A stretch of 47,917 nucleotides of DNA from contig JAEOUG010000037.1 of assembly GCA_016839445.1 (NCBI GenBank), forward strand, positions 1 to 47,917, read 5' to 3'. Both the position numbers and the translations under genes were made by a program. The stretch is from Candidatus Thorarchaeota archaeon (GTDB taxonomy: Archaea > Asgardarchaeota > Thorarchaeia > Thorarchaeales > Thorarchaeaceae). Under the pieces are notes generated by a model. It was not told where the DNA came from, made no database searches, and saw nothing but the letters and a program-made list of their open reading frames with translations. Each line of letters opens with the position of its first letter. Positions within the stretch are counted from its first letter, which is position 1. Below, piece after piece: positions 15,459 to 23,308 of this stretch.

Positions 15459-16556
15459 CTAGTCTGATCTCCTCCCAACCCAGAGGTACGCCAGTCCCGC
15501 GAATACGTATGCCAGAAGGTAGAGAATGATGGGTATCCACAGGAACTCCAGTCGCAGGGCATAGCTGATTCCTCTGCCATATCCTCCTAGTCCGGGGGGC
15601 AAGTAGACCCAGACCAAGAACGCGAAGTAGATGCCAAAGACGACACCACGCATCCACCTCTTCCAGCCAAAGGCGTACATGCCCGTGAAGACGAACATGA
15701 ATGCAAACCCGCCGAAGAACATCGGCCACATCTCTGGGCTGCTAAGCGGGTCTTGCAGCGTATTGTACACCGCTACATAGAGAGCATGTATCGCGACGAA
15801 GCTCTCGAGCGTGACCACCCACGCTTTGTTGACGTGGACTACAGTGTATGCCAACGAGACCTGAGTGAACAAAAGGAACATGTAGAAGAATCCCGTAAGC
15901 AGCTGTGGGTCATAAGCCATCGGATGGAACCAGAAGGTGTAGACCAGCGCCCAGGCAACAATATAGGGATGGTTTCTTCTGAACCATCCAGAAGCCTGCG
16001 CAGTGATTGGCTTTCCCGCCTTACGTCCTAGAAAGAGCCCCCTCCGAGGGTTCTCAATAATGAGGATAAAGACGAGCATCAGAATGACAGATCCTTGGCT
16101 TGTCCAGATTGGGACATCCTGCGCTAGTCCATCGAACCAGATGTGTGTCTGGACCAAGTGGAGCACGATGAAGGCAAGGTTCAAACCAATAGTGGCCCAG
16201 TTGTATCTTGTGAGACCTTTGGTAGGCCTCGCGGCTAGATCGCTCAGGTTCTTCTTCGCCCAGTAGATTGCTCCCCAGATTGTGAACTGGTGTGCAAGGT
16301 AGAAGGACCAGACTATGATTTGATTGACGAGGATTGGGGCTTCAGGAGGCGGAAGCTGCCAGTAGTACCATGACGCGCCAAGGTCGTCTATCAGAATGCT
16401 CGTGAATGGTTCCAGCAACGGACCCAGCGCCCAGATGATGAGAGTGAATAGCACAGCGAAGGCCCAGCCCCCCGCAAGTGCGTAGTATGCACGGTTTGAC
16501 TCGATTGGTTCCTGGCTCATGTTTCGCTCACCGGATGCTCCTTTGACGCCGCTCAC
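15459..16556 (-). CDS. Polytopic membrane protein of unknown family
   Basis: This 365-aa integral membrane protein has about nine or ten hydrophobic segments separated by short loops; the first is near residues 28-48. Aromatic residues and His occur in several helices (FYLAHQFTIW, VLHLVQTHIWFD, YTFWFHPMAYD). I cannot assign it to a known transporter or cytochrome family. The start is GTG at 16556 rather than an in-frame ATG 36 nt later, because AGGAGGAG lies 6 nt before the GTG. It is upstream of hdrA on the same strand with a 246-bp gap, so it may or may not be transcribed with it. Confidence 0.7.
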   Translation of the reverse strand: MSGVKGASGERNMSQEPIESNRAYYALAGGWAFAVLFTLIIWALGPLLEPFTSILIDDLGASWYYWQLPPPEAPILVNQIIVWSFYLAHQFTIWGAIYWAKKNLSDLAARPTKGLTRYNWATIGLNLAFIVLHLVQTHIWFDGLAQDVPIWTSQGSVILMLVFILIIENPRRGLFLGRKAGKPITAQASGWFRRNHPYIVAWALVYTFWFHPMAYDPQLLTGFFYMFLLFTQVSLAYTVVHVNKAWVVTLESFVAIHALYVAVYNTLQDPLSSPEMWPMFFGGFAFMFVFTGMYAFGWKRWMRGVVFGIYFAFLVWVYLPPGLGGYGRGISYALRLEFLWIPIILYLLAYVFAGLAYLWVGRRSD

Positions 16557-16633
16557 TTGGTTCTCCTCCTACATAAGGGTGGTGCAGAGAAGATAAATCA
16601 GTGATTGATTTGCTAGTTAGAGCGGTGTCCCTG

Positions 16634-16966
16634 ATGACGAAGGACCGAATCTTAAGTGAACTCAGGAGCCTCGGCTCACGCTTCAACGACCCCAAGATAC
16701 AGCGCCGGTTCAAGGAGTATAACAAGACCCTGCAGTTCGTGTTCCCGGACATAGACACCAAGATGTACATGAGAATCGGCGACGCTGAGCTTCTGGAGAT
16801 TGCAGAGGGAAACACGGAGGCTGAGCTCGAGGTCACGATGGACAGTGTTGTATTCTTTGGGATCATGGACAAGACCGAGAGCCCCATGGCTGCGTATTCG
16901 GCTGGGAAACTGAAGACAAGAGGTGAGGTGCCTGATCTCTTGAAGCTTCAGAAGCTACTTCTCTAG
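16634..16966 (+). CDS. SCP2 sterol-carrier-like domain protein (copy 1)
   Basis: This protein of about 110 aa is a single SCP2 domain, a small lipid- or hydrophobic-ligand-binding fold. Recognisable features are the RRFKEYNKTLQFVFPD strand region, the central ELEVTMDSVVFFGIM and the ending SPMAAYSAGKLKTRGEVPDLLKLQKLL. The last element is the SCP2 signature in which a short helix and the strand with GK(L/I) close the ligand tunnel. I chose the ATG at 16634, but a GTG at 16601 is possible. It is paralogous to the SCP2 gene at 25085. The ligand is unknown. Its end overlaps the convergent regulator by 12 nt. Confidence 0.82.
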   Translation: MTKDRILSELRSLGSRFNDPKIQRRFKEYNKTLQFVFPDIDTKMYMRIGDAELLEIAEGNTEAELEVTMDSVVFFGIMDKTESPMAAYSAGKLKTRGEVPDLLKLQKLLL

Positions 16967-17305
16967 TTCAGGTTCCTTCTCAACTACCATTGTGACTATC
17001 TCTCTCATTCGAACCATCTGCTCTCTCACTCTTTCGGCGCCGTCTCTTGTCAGCACTGCGAAGGTCGTTGGTTTGAGGTCCACAAAGCGCTTCGATATCC
17101 GAACCAGTCCTAGCTCCTCCAGTTTCCTCAAGTGGCTGGCCAAGTTGCCCGAAGTGAGTGAGAGCTTCTTCTGCAGAACCGGGAACGTTGCATGCTGGGT
17201 GAAGTAAAGGTAGACAAGAATGGAGAGCCGTGTGGGGACCATGGTCTCACGGTCTTCTTCCATGAGGCCAACCAGTGCTGAGAGCAGGTCCCCGTCCAGA
17301 CCCAA
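16955..17305 (-). CDS. Winged-helix transcriptional regulator (MarR/HTH_34-like)
   Basis: This 116-aa protein is one winged helix with a short C-terminal helix. TRLSILVYLYF forms helix 1, KKLSLTSGNLASHLRKLEELGLV contains the recognition helix, and the wing is followed by VLTRDGAERVREQM. This matches the DNA-binding winged-helix family commonly paired with small membrane proteins in archaea and bacteria. Its TTG start lies 2 nt after the stop of the six-helix membrane protein, so the two form an operon. It probably regulates that operon. The 3' end overlaps the SCP2 gene by 12 nt. Confidence 0.82.
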   Translation of the reverse strand: MGLDGDLLSALVGLMEEDRETMVPTRLSILVYLYFTQHATFPVLQKKLSLTSGNLASHLRKLEELGLVRISKRFVDLKPTTFAVLTRDGAERVREQMVRMREIVTMVVEKEPELEK

Positions 17306-17307
17306 GG

Positions 17308-17991
17308 TTATCCCTGCCCTTTGCTCTCCAGGAGTATCCGCTCCGCAGTCACCAACATATAGATTCCAATGATGTAGATGCCACCCATGTCTACAAGGAT
17401 GATGAAGAGGTATGCTTTGTCTAGGAACATGAGCATCGGGATCAGGCTGAGGAATATCGCAATCGCGAAATACGCATGCTCTTTGCTGTAGAACTCCACC
17501 CCGGCTCCTCTCTTACCAAGGACATAGTTGGCGGCGAAGCCACACCCCATGATGAACTGGAGCGACGGAGCAAAGAGCAGCTGCATGTCCGCGTCGCCCT
17601 GAAAGGTGACGAGTGCAGATATGATAATTGCCGTAGCAAGGATCCCCCAGAGCACGATGACGCCCTTGCCACCCTCTTCTGCTCGTGGATCCTCAGGGTA
17701 TGACCTTGTAAGTGGGACGACAAGCCTGAAGGCGACCACCCACGAAAACACCAGACTGAGTAAGACGAAGCCGATGTTGACGAGGAGTATGTTACCCTGT
17801 CCCAAGATGTCCTGCAGGTTCATGAGGATCAGAGTGGCGAATGAAATGCCGCCTGCGATTATGAGATAAACAAGACCAGCCACTCTGCGCGCGACCACCT
17901 GTGGATACTTGTCAACTAGGTCTGTCAGCACCAGAAGCTGCTTCGCTTTCTCAATCATGTCGTTCTCGGCGTCAGAGTTCTCGGGGTTCAA
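17308..17991 (-). CDS. Six-helix membrane protein paired with a winged-helix regulator
   Basis: This 227-aa integral membrane protein has an N-terminal cytoplasmic stretch of about 35 residues, then about six hydrophobic segments. Small-residue-rich helices such as GLVYLIIAGGISFATLILM and IVLWGILATAIIISALV are clear. There are no ATPase or redox motifs. The start is TTG at 17991 with GAGGTGAT 5 nt upstream. It precedes the wHTH gene by 2 nt. Such membrane protein/regulator pairs are frequent in archaea, but the function of this one is unknown. Confidence 0.7.
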   Translation of the reverse strand: MNPENSDAENDMIEKAKQLLVLTDLVDKYPQVVARRVAGLVYLIIAGGISFATLILMNLQDILGQGNILLVNIGFVLLSLVFSWVVAFRLVVPLTRSYPEDPRAEEGGKGVIVLWGILATAIIISALVTFQGDADMQLLFAPSLQFIMGCGFAANYVLGKRGAGVEFYSKEHAYFAIAIFLSLIPMLMFLDKAYLFIILVDMGGIYIIGIYMLVTAERILLESKGQG

Positions 17992-18053
17992 GATATCACC
18001 TCAGTCTGAAAGAATATGAGCAACATTCCCAAGCCTCCATAATAATCCTGCTA

Positions 18054-18084
18054 GGAAAAAGAAGGAGTCCCATGTGGGACTCCT
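18054..18084 (-). terminator. Intrinsic terminator after the ABC permease gene
   Basis: A perfect 10-bp stem (18063-18072 pairing with 18075-18084, arms AGGAGTCCCA / TGGGACTCCT, loop TG) is followed on the minus strand by a T-rich tail (TTCTTTTT, 18056-18063). The permease stop codon lies at the edge of the stem. This is the clearest terminator in the window. Confidence 0.85.
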
Positions 18085-19243
18085 AGCGAGAGCCGTACCT
18101 CTCGAACAGAGCAACTCCCACCAGCACCAGCAGGAATCCTACGACCGTGACGATGGCAAGATCCACCCAGATGGCTGGTGTTGTGATTGGCGCACCCCTG
18201 AGGAACAGAGTAGTCAACGCATCGGTAACGTACTTGCTCGGGATGAACTTCGCTATCGCCTCGGTGGCTCCACCAAGGGGCATGAATGTTCCGAGGAACA
18301 TCTGCGGCATAATGAATGCGAAACTGATCCCAGTGGCCGCATCCGCCGACTTCGAGAGTGTAGCGGCAATCAGGCCAAAACCGATCGCAACCAGTGAGAA
18401 GGCCAGAGTGATGGCGAACGTGAAGATGACTCCCGCAAGACCGATCCCGGGCCGATAACCTATCGCGAATGATGAAGCCAAGACCAACACGACCTGAACC
18501 ACTGCGATGATCATGTATGAGAGTGTCTGGCTCACTAGGTAGTCCGCCGAGGACATCGGTGTGGTCCTCAATCGCTTCAGCAGACCTTGGTCTCTCTCGT
18601 AGGTCATTGATTGGGCCACAATCATTGTCAAGAATATGGCCGCGAAGGCGAAAATCCCTGGCGCCATGAAGTCCCACTGTGTGAGTGTGCTGGACTCGAC
18701 CAAAGCAGGACTGCCAATCTCGACTGGTAGGCCAATCTCCATTGCATCACTCCCGAAGATTGCCCTCATCAAGACCTCTTGCACCAAGGGCGGTATGGCA
18801 GAGACGGCGATGATTGAACCACTATCCACATAGAGCCCAATGGTTGTGTTCTCCCAAGCGCTTGGATCGAAGGGTGACCCGTAGTATGATGCGATGCTGC
18901 TTCCGAAACCTTCAGGGACGACGATGAACGCGTCGAGATTGCCCTGGAGGAGCGCTGACTGCCCTGTTCCGTTATCGGCGTAGTTTTGGATAACGAAGAC
19001 CTCAGAGTCAGTGAGATTCCCAATGAATGCGTTGCTCCAAGCAGCCTCTGGACTTGCGGTATCAAGATTGAGAAGGCCCACATCGAACGAAGTTGCACCG
19101 CCTCCCCCGATTCCCCCGAAAGCCAGTCCAAACACGATTGTTATCATGATTGGAAACAGGATGAGAAGAAAGAGCACTGCTGGTTCCCTTGTGGTCTTCT
19201 TCAAGTCCTTCTTTGTCAGTGCAATTAGGCGTCTCAGATTCAT
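18083..19243 (-). CDS. ABC-2 type transporter permease
   Basis: This 386-aa permease of an exporter has one transmembrane helix at the N-terminus (AVLFLLILFPIMITIVFGLAF), then a large extracytoplasmic loop (about residues 55-195), then five hydrophobic segments at the C-terminus. The segment TYERDQGLLKRLRTTPMSSADYLVSQ is typical of the ABC-2/DrrB family. Its ATG is 2 nt after the stop of the ATPase gene, with a GGGAGGGGG ribosome binding site, so the two make one exporter. The cargo is unknown; drug, lipid or sodium export are all seen in this family. An intrinsic terminator ends the transcript. Confidence 0.88.
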   Translation of the reverse strand: MNLRRLIALTKKDLKKTTREPAVLFLLILFPIMITIVFGLAFGGIGGGGATSFDVGLLNLDTASPEAAWSNAFIGNLTDSEVFVIQNYADNGTGQSALLQGNLDAFIVVPEGFGSSIASYYGSPFDPSAWENTTIGLYVDSGSIIAVSAIPPLVQEVLMRAIFGSDAMEIGLPVEIGSPALVESSTLTQWDFMAPGIFAFAAIFLTMIVAQSMTYERDQGLLKRLRTTPMSSADYLVSQTLSYMIIAVVQVVLVLASSFAIGYRPGIGLAGVIFTFAITLAFSLVAIGFGLIAATLSKSADAATGISFAFIMPQMFLGTFMPLGGATEAIAKFIPSKYVTDALTTLFLRGAPITTPAIWVDLAIVTVVGFLLVLVGVALFERYGSR

Positions 19244-19245
19244 CT

Positions 19246-19992
19246 CTATACCCCCTCCCTGAGCTTCTTACCAGTGAGCTTCAGGAAGACTTCTTCCAGG
19301 TTCTTTGCTCCGTGTTTCTCCATGAGTTCCTTGGGGGAACCCAGTTCGATCAGCCTGCCTTCGTCTATGATGGCTACTCTGTCGCAGAGTTCCTGTGCCT
19401 CCTCCATATAGTGCGTAGTGAGGATGACAGTCTTGCCGCTTGCCTTCAATTCACGAATGAAGTCCCAGACAGCACGACGAGACATTGGGTCCATTGCCAC
19501 CGTTGGCTCGTCAAGCAGGGCAACCTTTGGGTCACTAATGAGCGCCATGAGCATGCTGGCACGGCGTATCATTCCGCCGCTGTAGGTCTTTGCGCGCCTG
19601 TCTATGTAGTCTTCCATGTCCATCTTCCGAACCATGGTTTCAATCCTATCCAGAAGCACATCCTTTGGCACCAAGTGCAGATCTCCCATGAGCATGATGT
19701 TCTCACGCCCAGAGAGGTGCGGGTAGAATGCTGGCTCCTGTGGACAGACGCCGATTACTTCTCTCACGCCTTCTGCATCGTAGACCACATCGTGGCCATC
19801 GACCGTGGCCGACCCCTCTGTGGGATCCAGAAGTGTGTTGAGAATGTTGACTGTTGTACTCTTGCCTGCACCATTTGGTCCGAGAATACCGAAGAGCTCG
19901 CCCCACTCGATTTCTAGACTGAGGCTGTCAACTGCGACTATGTCTTCGAACCTCTTGGACAGGTTTGATATTGTTATAGCAGATACAGACAT
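19246..19992 (-). CDS. ABC transporter ATP-binding protein (ABC-2 exporter)
   Basis: This 248-aa nucleotide-binding subunit has Walker A GPNGAGKST (about residues 38-46), a Q-loop region ending in CPQEPAFYPHLSGREN, signature YSGGMIRR, Walker B VALLDEPTVAMDP and switch His in LTTHYMEE. It drives export through the permease encoded 2 nt downstream. The start is ATG at 19992. The 154-bp space to the divergent dehydrogenase gene at 20147 must hold both promoters. The substrate is unknown. Confidence 0.92.
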   Translation of the reverse strand: MSVSAITISNLSKRFEDIVAVDSLSLEIEWGELFGILGPNGAGKSTTVNILNTLLDPTEGSATVDGHDVVYDAEGVREVIGVCPQEPAFYPHLSGRENIMLMGDLHLVPKDVLLDRIETMVRKMDMEDYIDRRAKTYSGGMIRRASMLMALISDPKVALLDEPTVAMDPMSRRAVWDFIRELKASGKTVILTTHYMEEAQELCDRVAIIDEGRLIELGSPKELMEKHGAKNLEEVFLKLTGKKLREGV

Positions 19993-20146
19993 TGTAGATC
20001 ACGTAGAATACCTAGGATTGTAAGCATAAGAAGCATCGACTCTTTTTGGCCTACATAGGAGTCTGCGCCGCAAACTTGTTTTCCGGCCGTCAATGAACGT
20101 TTAAAGGGGAGAAATCAGATGATAGGCAACCGATTGTTGGGATGAA

Positions 20147-21166
20147 GTGGGATTGAAGGTCCTCATCACAGCTCCTTTCACAGATGAAGGTCTCGAGCGC
20201 CTGCGGAGTGCTGGCCTCGAGGTGACCTACGAGAGCTGGCTCGATACAGGGCAGCTTCGGCTGGGTTCATCTTTGCTACCAGTCATCGAACAGGGTGGCT
20301 ATGACATCGTCATTGTCGAGGGTGATGAGATACGGGAGGAGATCATTGAGAATACAGAACTGAAGATCATCGCGTCGGTTCGAGGCAGTCCAAACAACAT
20401 TGCTGTGGAAGCAGCCACAGCAAAGGGAATCCCTGTGCTATCGGCACCTGGAAGAAACACTGTGGCTGTGGCTGAGATGGCCATCGCTCTGATACTATCT
20501 CAAGCACGAAACATCATCAAGGCCGAGAGATTACTGAGAAGCGAATTCATGATTGACGACTTCAAGGACTTCTCAGCGATGTACACCTCTCTCGTCGGGT
20601 TTGAGCTGAATGGGCGAACCGCGGGTATAATCGGCTTGGGGCGGATTGGGACCGAAGTGGCCAAGCGTCTTGGTTCCTTCGGAATGCATCTCCTTGTCTA
20701 CGACCCATACGCACCGCCTGAGAAGATCGAGGACTTGGGCGGGAGATCGGTCGACCTCAATACTCTGCTCAAGGAGTCGGATGTAGTGACTATCCACTGC
20801 GCGCCAAGTGAGGAAACCTCAAGGATGCTTGGAGCTGAGGAGTTCAAGATGATGAAGACAAGCTCAGTCCTCATCAATACAGCTCGGGCGTCAATCACTG
20901 ATGAACAAGCACTACTGGAAGCCCTCGAGTCTGGACAGATCGCGGGAGCTGGCCTTGACGTCTTCTCAATGGAACCAGTGGACTGTGACAACATCTTTCT
21001 GCACCTGGACAATGTGACAGTAATGCCCCACATGGGAGGTAACACTGGGGACACGATCCGCCGCCAGTCCGGGTCGCTGGTGGACGACATTCTAAGATTA
21101 CTTGGAGGGGAACGTCCGAACAACATTCTGAATCCTGAAGTCCTCGAGGCGGAGGAATCGAGATGA
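20147..21166 (+). CDS. D-isomer 2-hydroxyacid dehydrogenase (phosphoglycerate dehydrogenase-like)
   Basis: This 339-aa NAD-dependent oxidoreductase has the Rossmann motif GLGRIGTEVAKRLGSFG (about residues 160-176) followed by VYDPYAP. The catalytic triad is visible as Arg in TARASITDE (about 247), Glu in SMEPVD (about 276) and His in PHMGGNT (about 294). It lacks the C-terminal ACT domain of biosynthetic SerA and no other serine genes are nearby, so a catabolic 2-hydroxyacid role is likelier. The start is GTG at 20147; an in-frame TTG 6 nt on is an alternative. GTTTAAAG at about 20099-20106 is a likely TATA box. It leads the operon and overlaps the kinase by 4 nt. Confidence 0.85.
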   Translation: MGLKVLITAPFTDEGLERLRSAGLEVTYESWLDTGQLRLGSSLLPVIEQGGYDIVIVEGDEIREEIIENTELKIIASVRGSPNNIAVEAATAKGIPVLSAPGRNTVAVAEMAIALILSQARNIIKAERLLRSEFMIDDFKDFSAMYTSLVGFELNGRTAGIIGLGRIGTEVAKRLGSFGMHLLVYDPYAPPEKIEDLGGRSVDLNTLLKESDVVTIHCAPSEETSRMLGAEEFKMMKTSSVLINTARASITDEQALLEALESGQIAGAGLDVFSMEPVDCDNIFLHLDNVTVMPHMGGNTGDTIRRQSGSLVDDILRLLGGERPNNILNPEVLEAEESR

Positions 21167-22671
21167 TTGTTGCAGGCATTGACGCAGGGACTACTGGCGT
21201 CAGGTGTATGCTCGTAGACTCAAACGGAGATGTGAGGGGGCTCGGTCGAAGGTCTTGGGGCTACACAACCCCACCAGACCTAGAGATTGCCAAGGAGTTT
21301 GACACAACTGCGTTCTGGCGGCTCACATGTGAGGCAATAAGGGAGGCAATCGACAGCTCGAAGGTGTCTGCTTCTGATATCAAGGCCGTAGCCACCACCA
21401 GTCAGCGCCATGGTGCGGTCTTCCTTGACAAGGAAAGAAAGACACTGTATGCCGGACCGAATATTGACGCCAGAGGTGCGATGACGCAGTATGTGATTGA
21501 AGACGAGATGGGTCCTGCATATCAGGAGATCACAGGATGCTGGCCTCCTCTCATGTTTGCACCCGCCCGGCTCGCTTGGTTTGAGGAGGAAGAGCCAGAG
21601 AAGTTCTCGCGGGTTCAGCATATTCTGACGCTGAGTGATTGGCTGACACACGAGCTATCAGCTGAGTTCGTGACGGATCTCTCCGCAGCAAGTGGCACGG
21701 GCCTCTTGGACATTCGCAAGAAGACATGGAGCGGTGAGGTCGCGGACCTTGTGGGAGTAGACACTGCCATTCTACCTGACATCATTGATGCGGGCTCAGT
21801 GGTCGGCCATGTGACCGATGCAGCTTCTCGCTCGACTGGTTTCTCCGCCGGGCTTGCAGTTGTGCAGGGAGGGTCGGATACCAGCTGCGCGCTCCTAGCG
21901 GCTCAGGCCTCGCAGGGCGAGATAACGGTCATTGCAGGGAGCACAACGCCTGTGATGCTGCTGGTCGATGCACCCATCTGCTCCGCTGAACAGGCTGTCT
22001 GGACGGGTTGTCACATGGGCGGCGACACCTGGGTTCTAGAGAGCAATGCTACACTAACAGGAGCCTACCTCGAGTGGGCTGTTCGCATTCTCTGCGAACG
22101 TTCAGAGGATCCTGAGGCTTGTGCTAGGAGAACGTACCATGACTTGAGCAAGATTGTGGAACATGTGCCGCCCGGAAGCAACGACACATACATTGCGCTT
22201 GGCCCAAGTATCATGGACTGCTGGCAGATAACGAATATCCCCCAGGCTCGGATGTACTTCCCGCAGCCCGCCCTGCCCCAAGTGATTCCACTGTCAGCAG
22301 GGAGTTTCATCAGAGGTGTTATCGAGAACATCGCATTCGCTGTGAGAGGCAACATAGAGCAGTTGGCACAGTATGGTGTGCCGACGAGAATCAAGACAAT
22401 TGGCGGAATGACACAGTCGGGAATTTGGGCATCAATCCTATCGAACGTTATGGCACAGTCTGTTTCATCTCCTCTTCAGCCCGAAGGGAGCCTCCTCGGT
22501 GCGGCGATATGTGCGTCGGTAGGCGCAGAATCGCATGCCTCTCTAGAAGAAGGGATGCGTGAGATGGTGGCCTGGAAAGACGACAGCAATCCTGATGAGT
22601 GTGCATCGCACTACAGGACTCACTACGAGAAGTGGAGAAAGATATGGTTTCGAGGTGACGCAGATGCTTGA
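21163..22671 (+). CDS. FGGY-family carbohydrate kinase (xylulokinase / LsrK-like)
   Basis: This 502-aa sugar kinase has the ATP/phosphate-1 motif GIDAGTTGVRCMLVD at the N-terminus. TTSQRHGAVFLD and NIDARG are the sugar-binding region that in FGGY kinases contacts the ketose or polyol. The C-terminal FGGY signature region is IKTIGGMTQSGIWASILSNVM. The TSQRHG...NIDARG arrangement is closest in my memory to the xylulokinase, ribulokinase and autoinducer-2 kinase branches. It would phosphorylate a ketose or deoxyketose. The gene overlaps the dehydrogenase by 4 nt and the aldolase by 8 nt, so its product probably feeds the aldolase. Confidence 0.88.
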   Translation: MIVAGIDAGTTGVRCMLVDSNGDVRGLGRRSWGYTTPPDLEIAKEFDTTAFWRLTCEAIREAIDSSKVSASDIKAVATTSQRHGAVFLDKERKTLYAGPNIDARGAMTQYVIEDEMGPAYQEITGCWPPLMFAPARLAWFEEEEPEKFSRVQHILTLSDWLTHELSAEFVTDLSAASGTGLLDIRKKTWSGEVADLVGVDTAILPDIIDAGSVVGHVTDAASRSTGFSAGLAVVQGGSDTSCALLAAQASQGEITVIAGSTTPVMLLVDAPICSAEQAVWTGCHMGGDTWVLESNATLTGAYLEWAVRILCERSEDPEACARRTYHDLSKIVEHVPPGSNDTYIALGPSIMDCWQITNIPQARMYFPQPALPQVIPLSAGSFIRGVIENIAFAVRGNIEQLAQYGVPTRIKTIGGMTQSGIWASILSNVMAQSVSSPLQPEGSLLGAAICASVGAESHASLEEGMREMVAWKDDSNPDECASHYRTHYEKWRKIWFRGDADA

Positions 22672-23299
22672 AGAGAAGAAGAAGGATCTTCTTGATACAT
22701 GCAGGAAGATGGAGGAACTCGATTTGGTCGTAGGGTCTTCCGGCAACGTGAGTGTCAGAGATGGAGATCACGTGGTCATCTCTCCAAGCTCTGTGCACTA
22801 CACTGAGATGTCACTAGATGATGTTATGATCATAGACATGGAAGGAAAGGTCGTAGAAGGGCATAGAAACCCAAGCATTGAGGTTCAGATGCATCTTGAA
22901 ATCTACAGGAACCGCGAGGATGTTGGTGCCATCGTACATACACACAGCGTATATGCGTCTGCTTTGGCTGTTCTGGGAGAACCACTTCCGCCAATCATAG
23001 ATGAAGTCGTTCCGAAGACTGGCGGTGAGGTCCGGGTTGCAGAGTATGCAATGCCCGGCACTTCGGAATTGGGTGTCAATGTCTCTAAGGCACTAGACGG
23101 AAGGAGTGCAGTGCTCCTAGCTAATCACGGAGCTGTTTGTGTCGGCAAGACATTGAAGAACGCTCTGCGCCTGTCGGTCCTGCTAGAGCGAGCCTGCAAG
23201 ATCTATCACTTGGCCAAGCAGGTTGGCACTCCGAACCTGCTCCCGGAGGATGTGGTCGAAGACGAAATGGACTTGTGGGATCTGATGAAAGACCACTAG
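22664..23299 (+). CDS. Class II aldolase (fuculose-1-phosphate aldolase-like)
   Basis: This 211-aa class II aldolase/adducin family enzyme is started at 22664 because GAGGTGA lies 6 nt upstream. With that start the zinc ligands fall at H92 and H94 (VHTHS) and H155 (NHG), and the catalytic Glu at 73 (SIEVQMH). These are the same positions as in E. coli FucA as I recall them. SSGNVS at 25-30 matches the phosphate-binding loop. The Glu at 73 argues for an aldolase rather than L-ribulose-5-phosphate 4-epimerase, which has Asp there. The expected reaction is cleavage of a ketose 1-phosphate to DHAP and an aldehyde. The aldehyde oxidoreductase gene follows after 9 nt. Confidence 0.9.
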   Translation: MLEEKKKDLLDTCRKMEELDLVVGSSGNVSVRDGDHVVISPSSVHYTEMSLDDVMIIDMEGKVVEGHRNPSIEVQMHLEIYRNREDVGAIVHTHSVYASALAVLGEPLPPIIDEVVPKTGGEVRVAEYAMPGTSELGVNVSKALDGRSAVLLANHGAVCVGKTLKNALRLSVLLERACKIYHLAKQVGTPNLLPEDVVEDEMDLWDLMKDH

Positions 23300-23308
23300 G
23301 TGTAGGCG

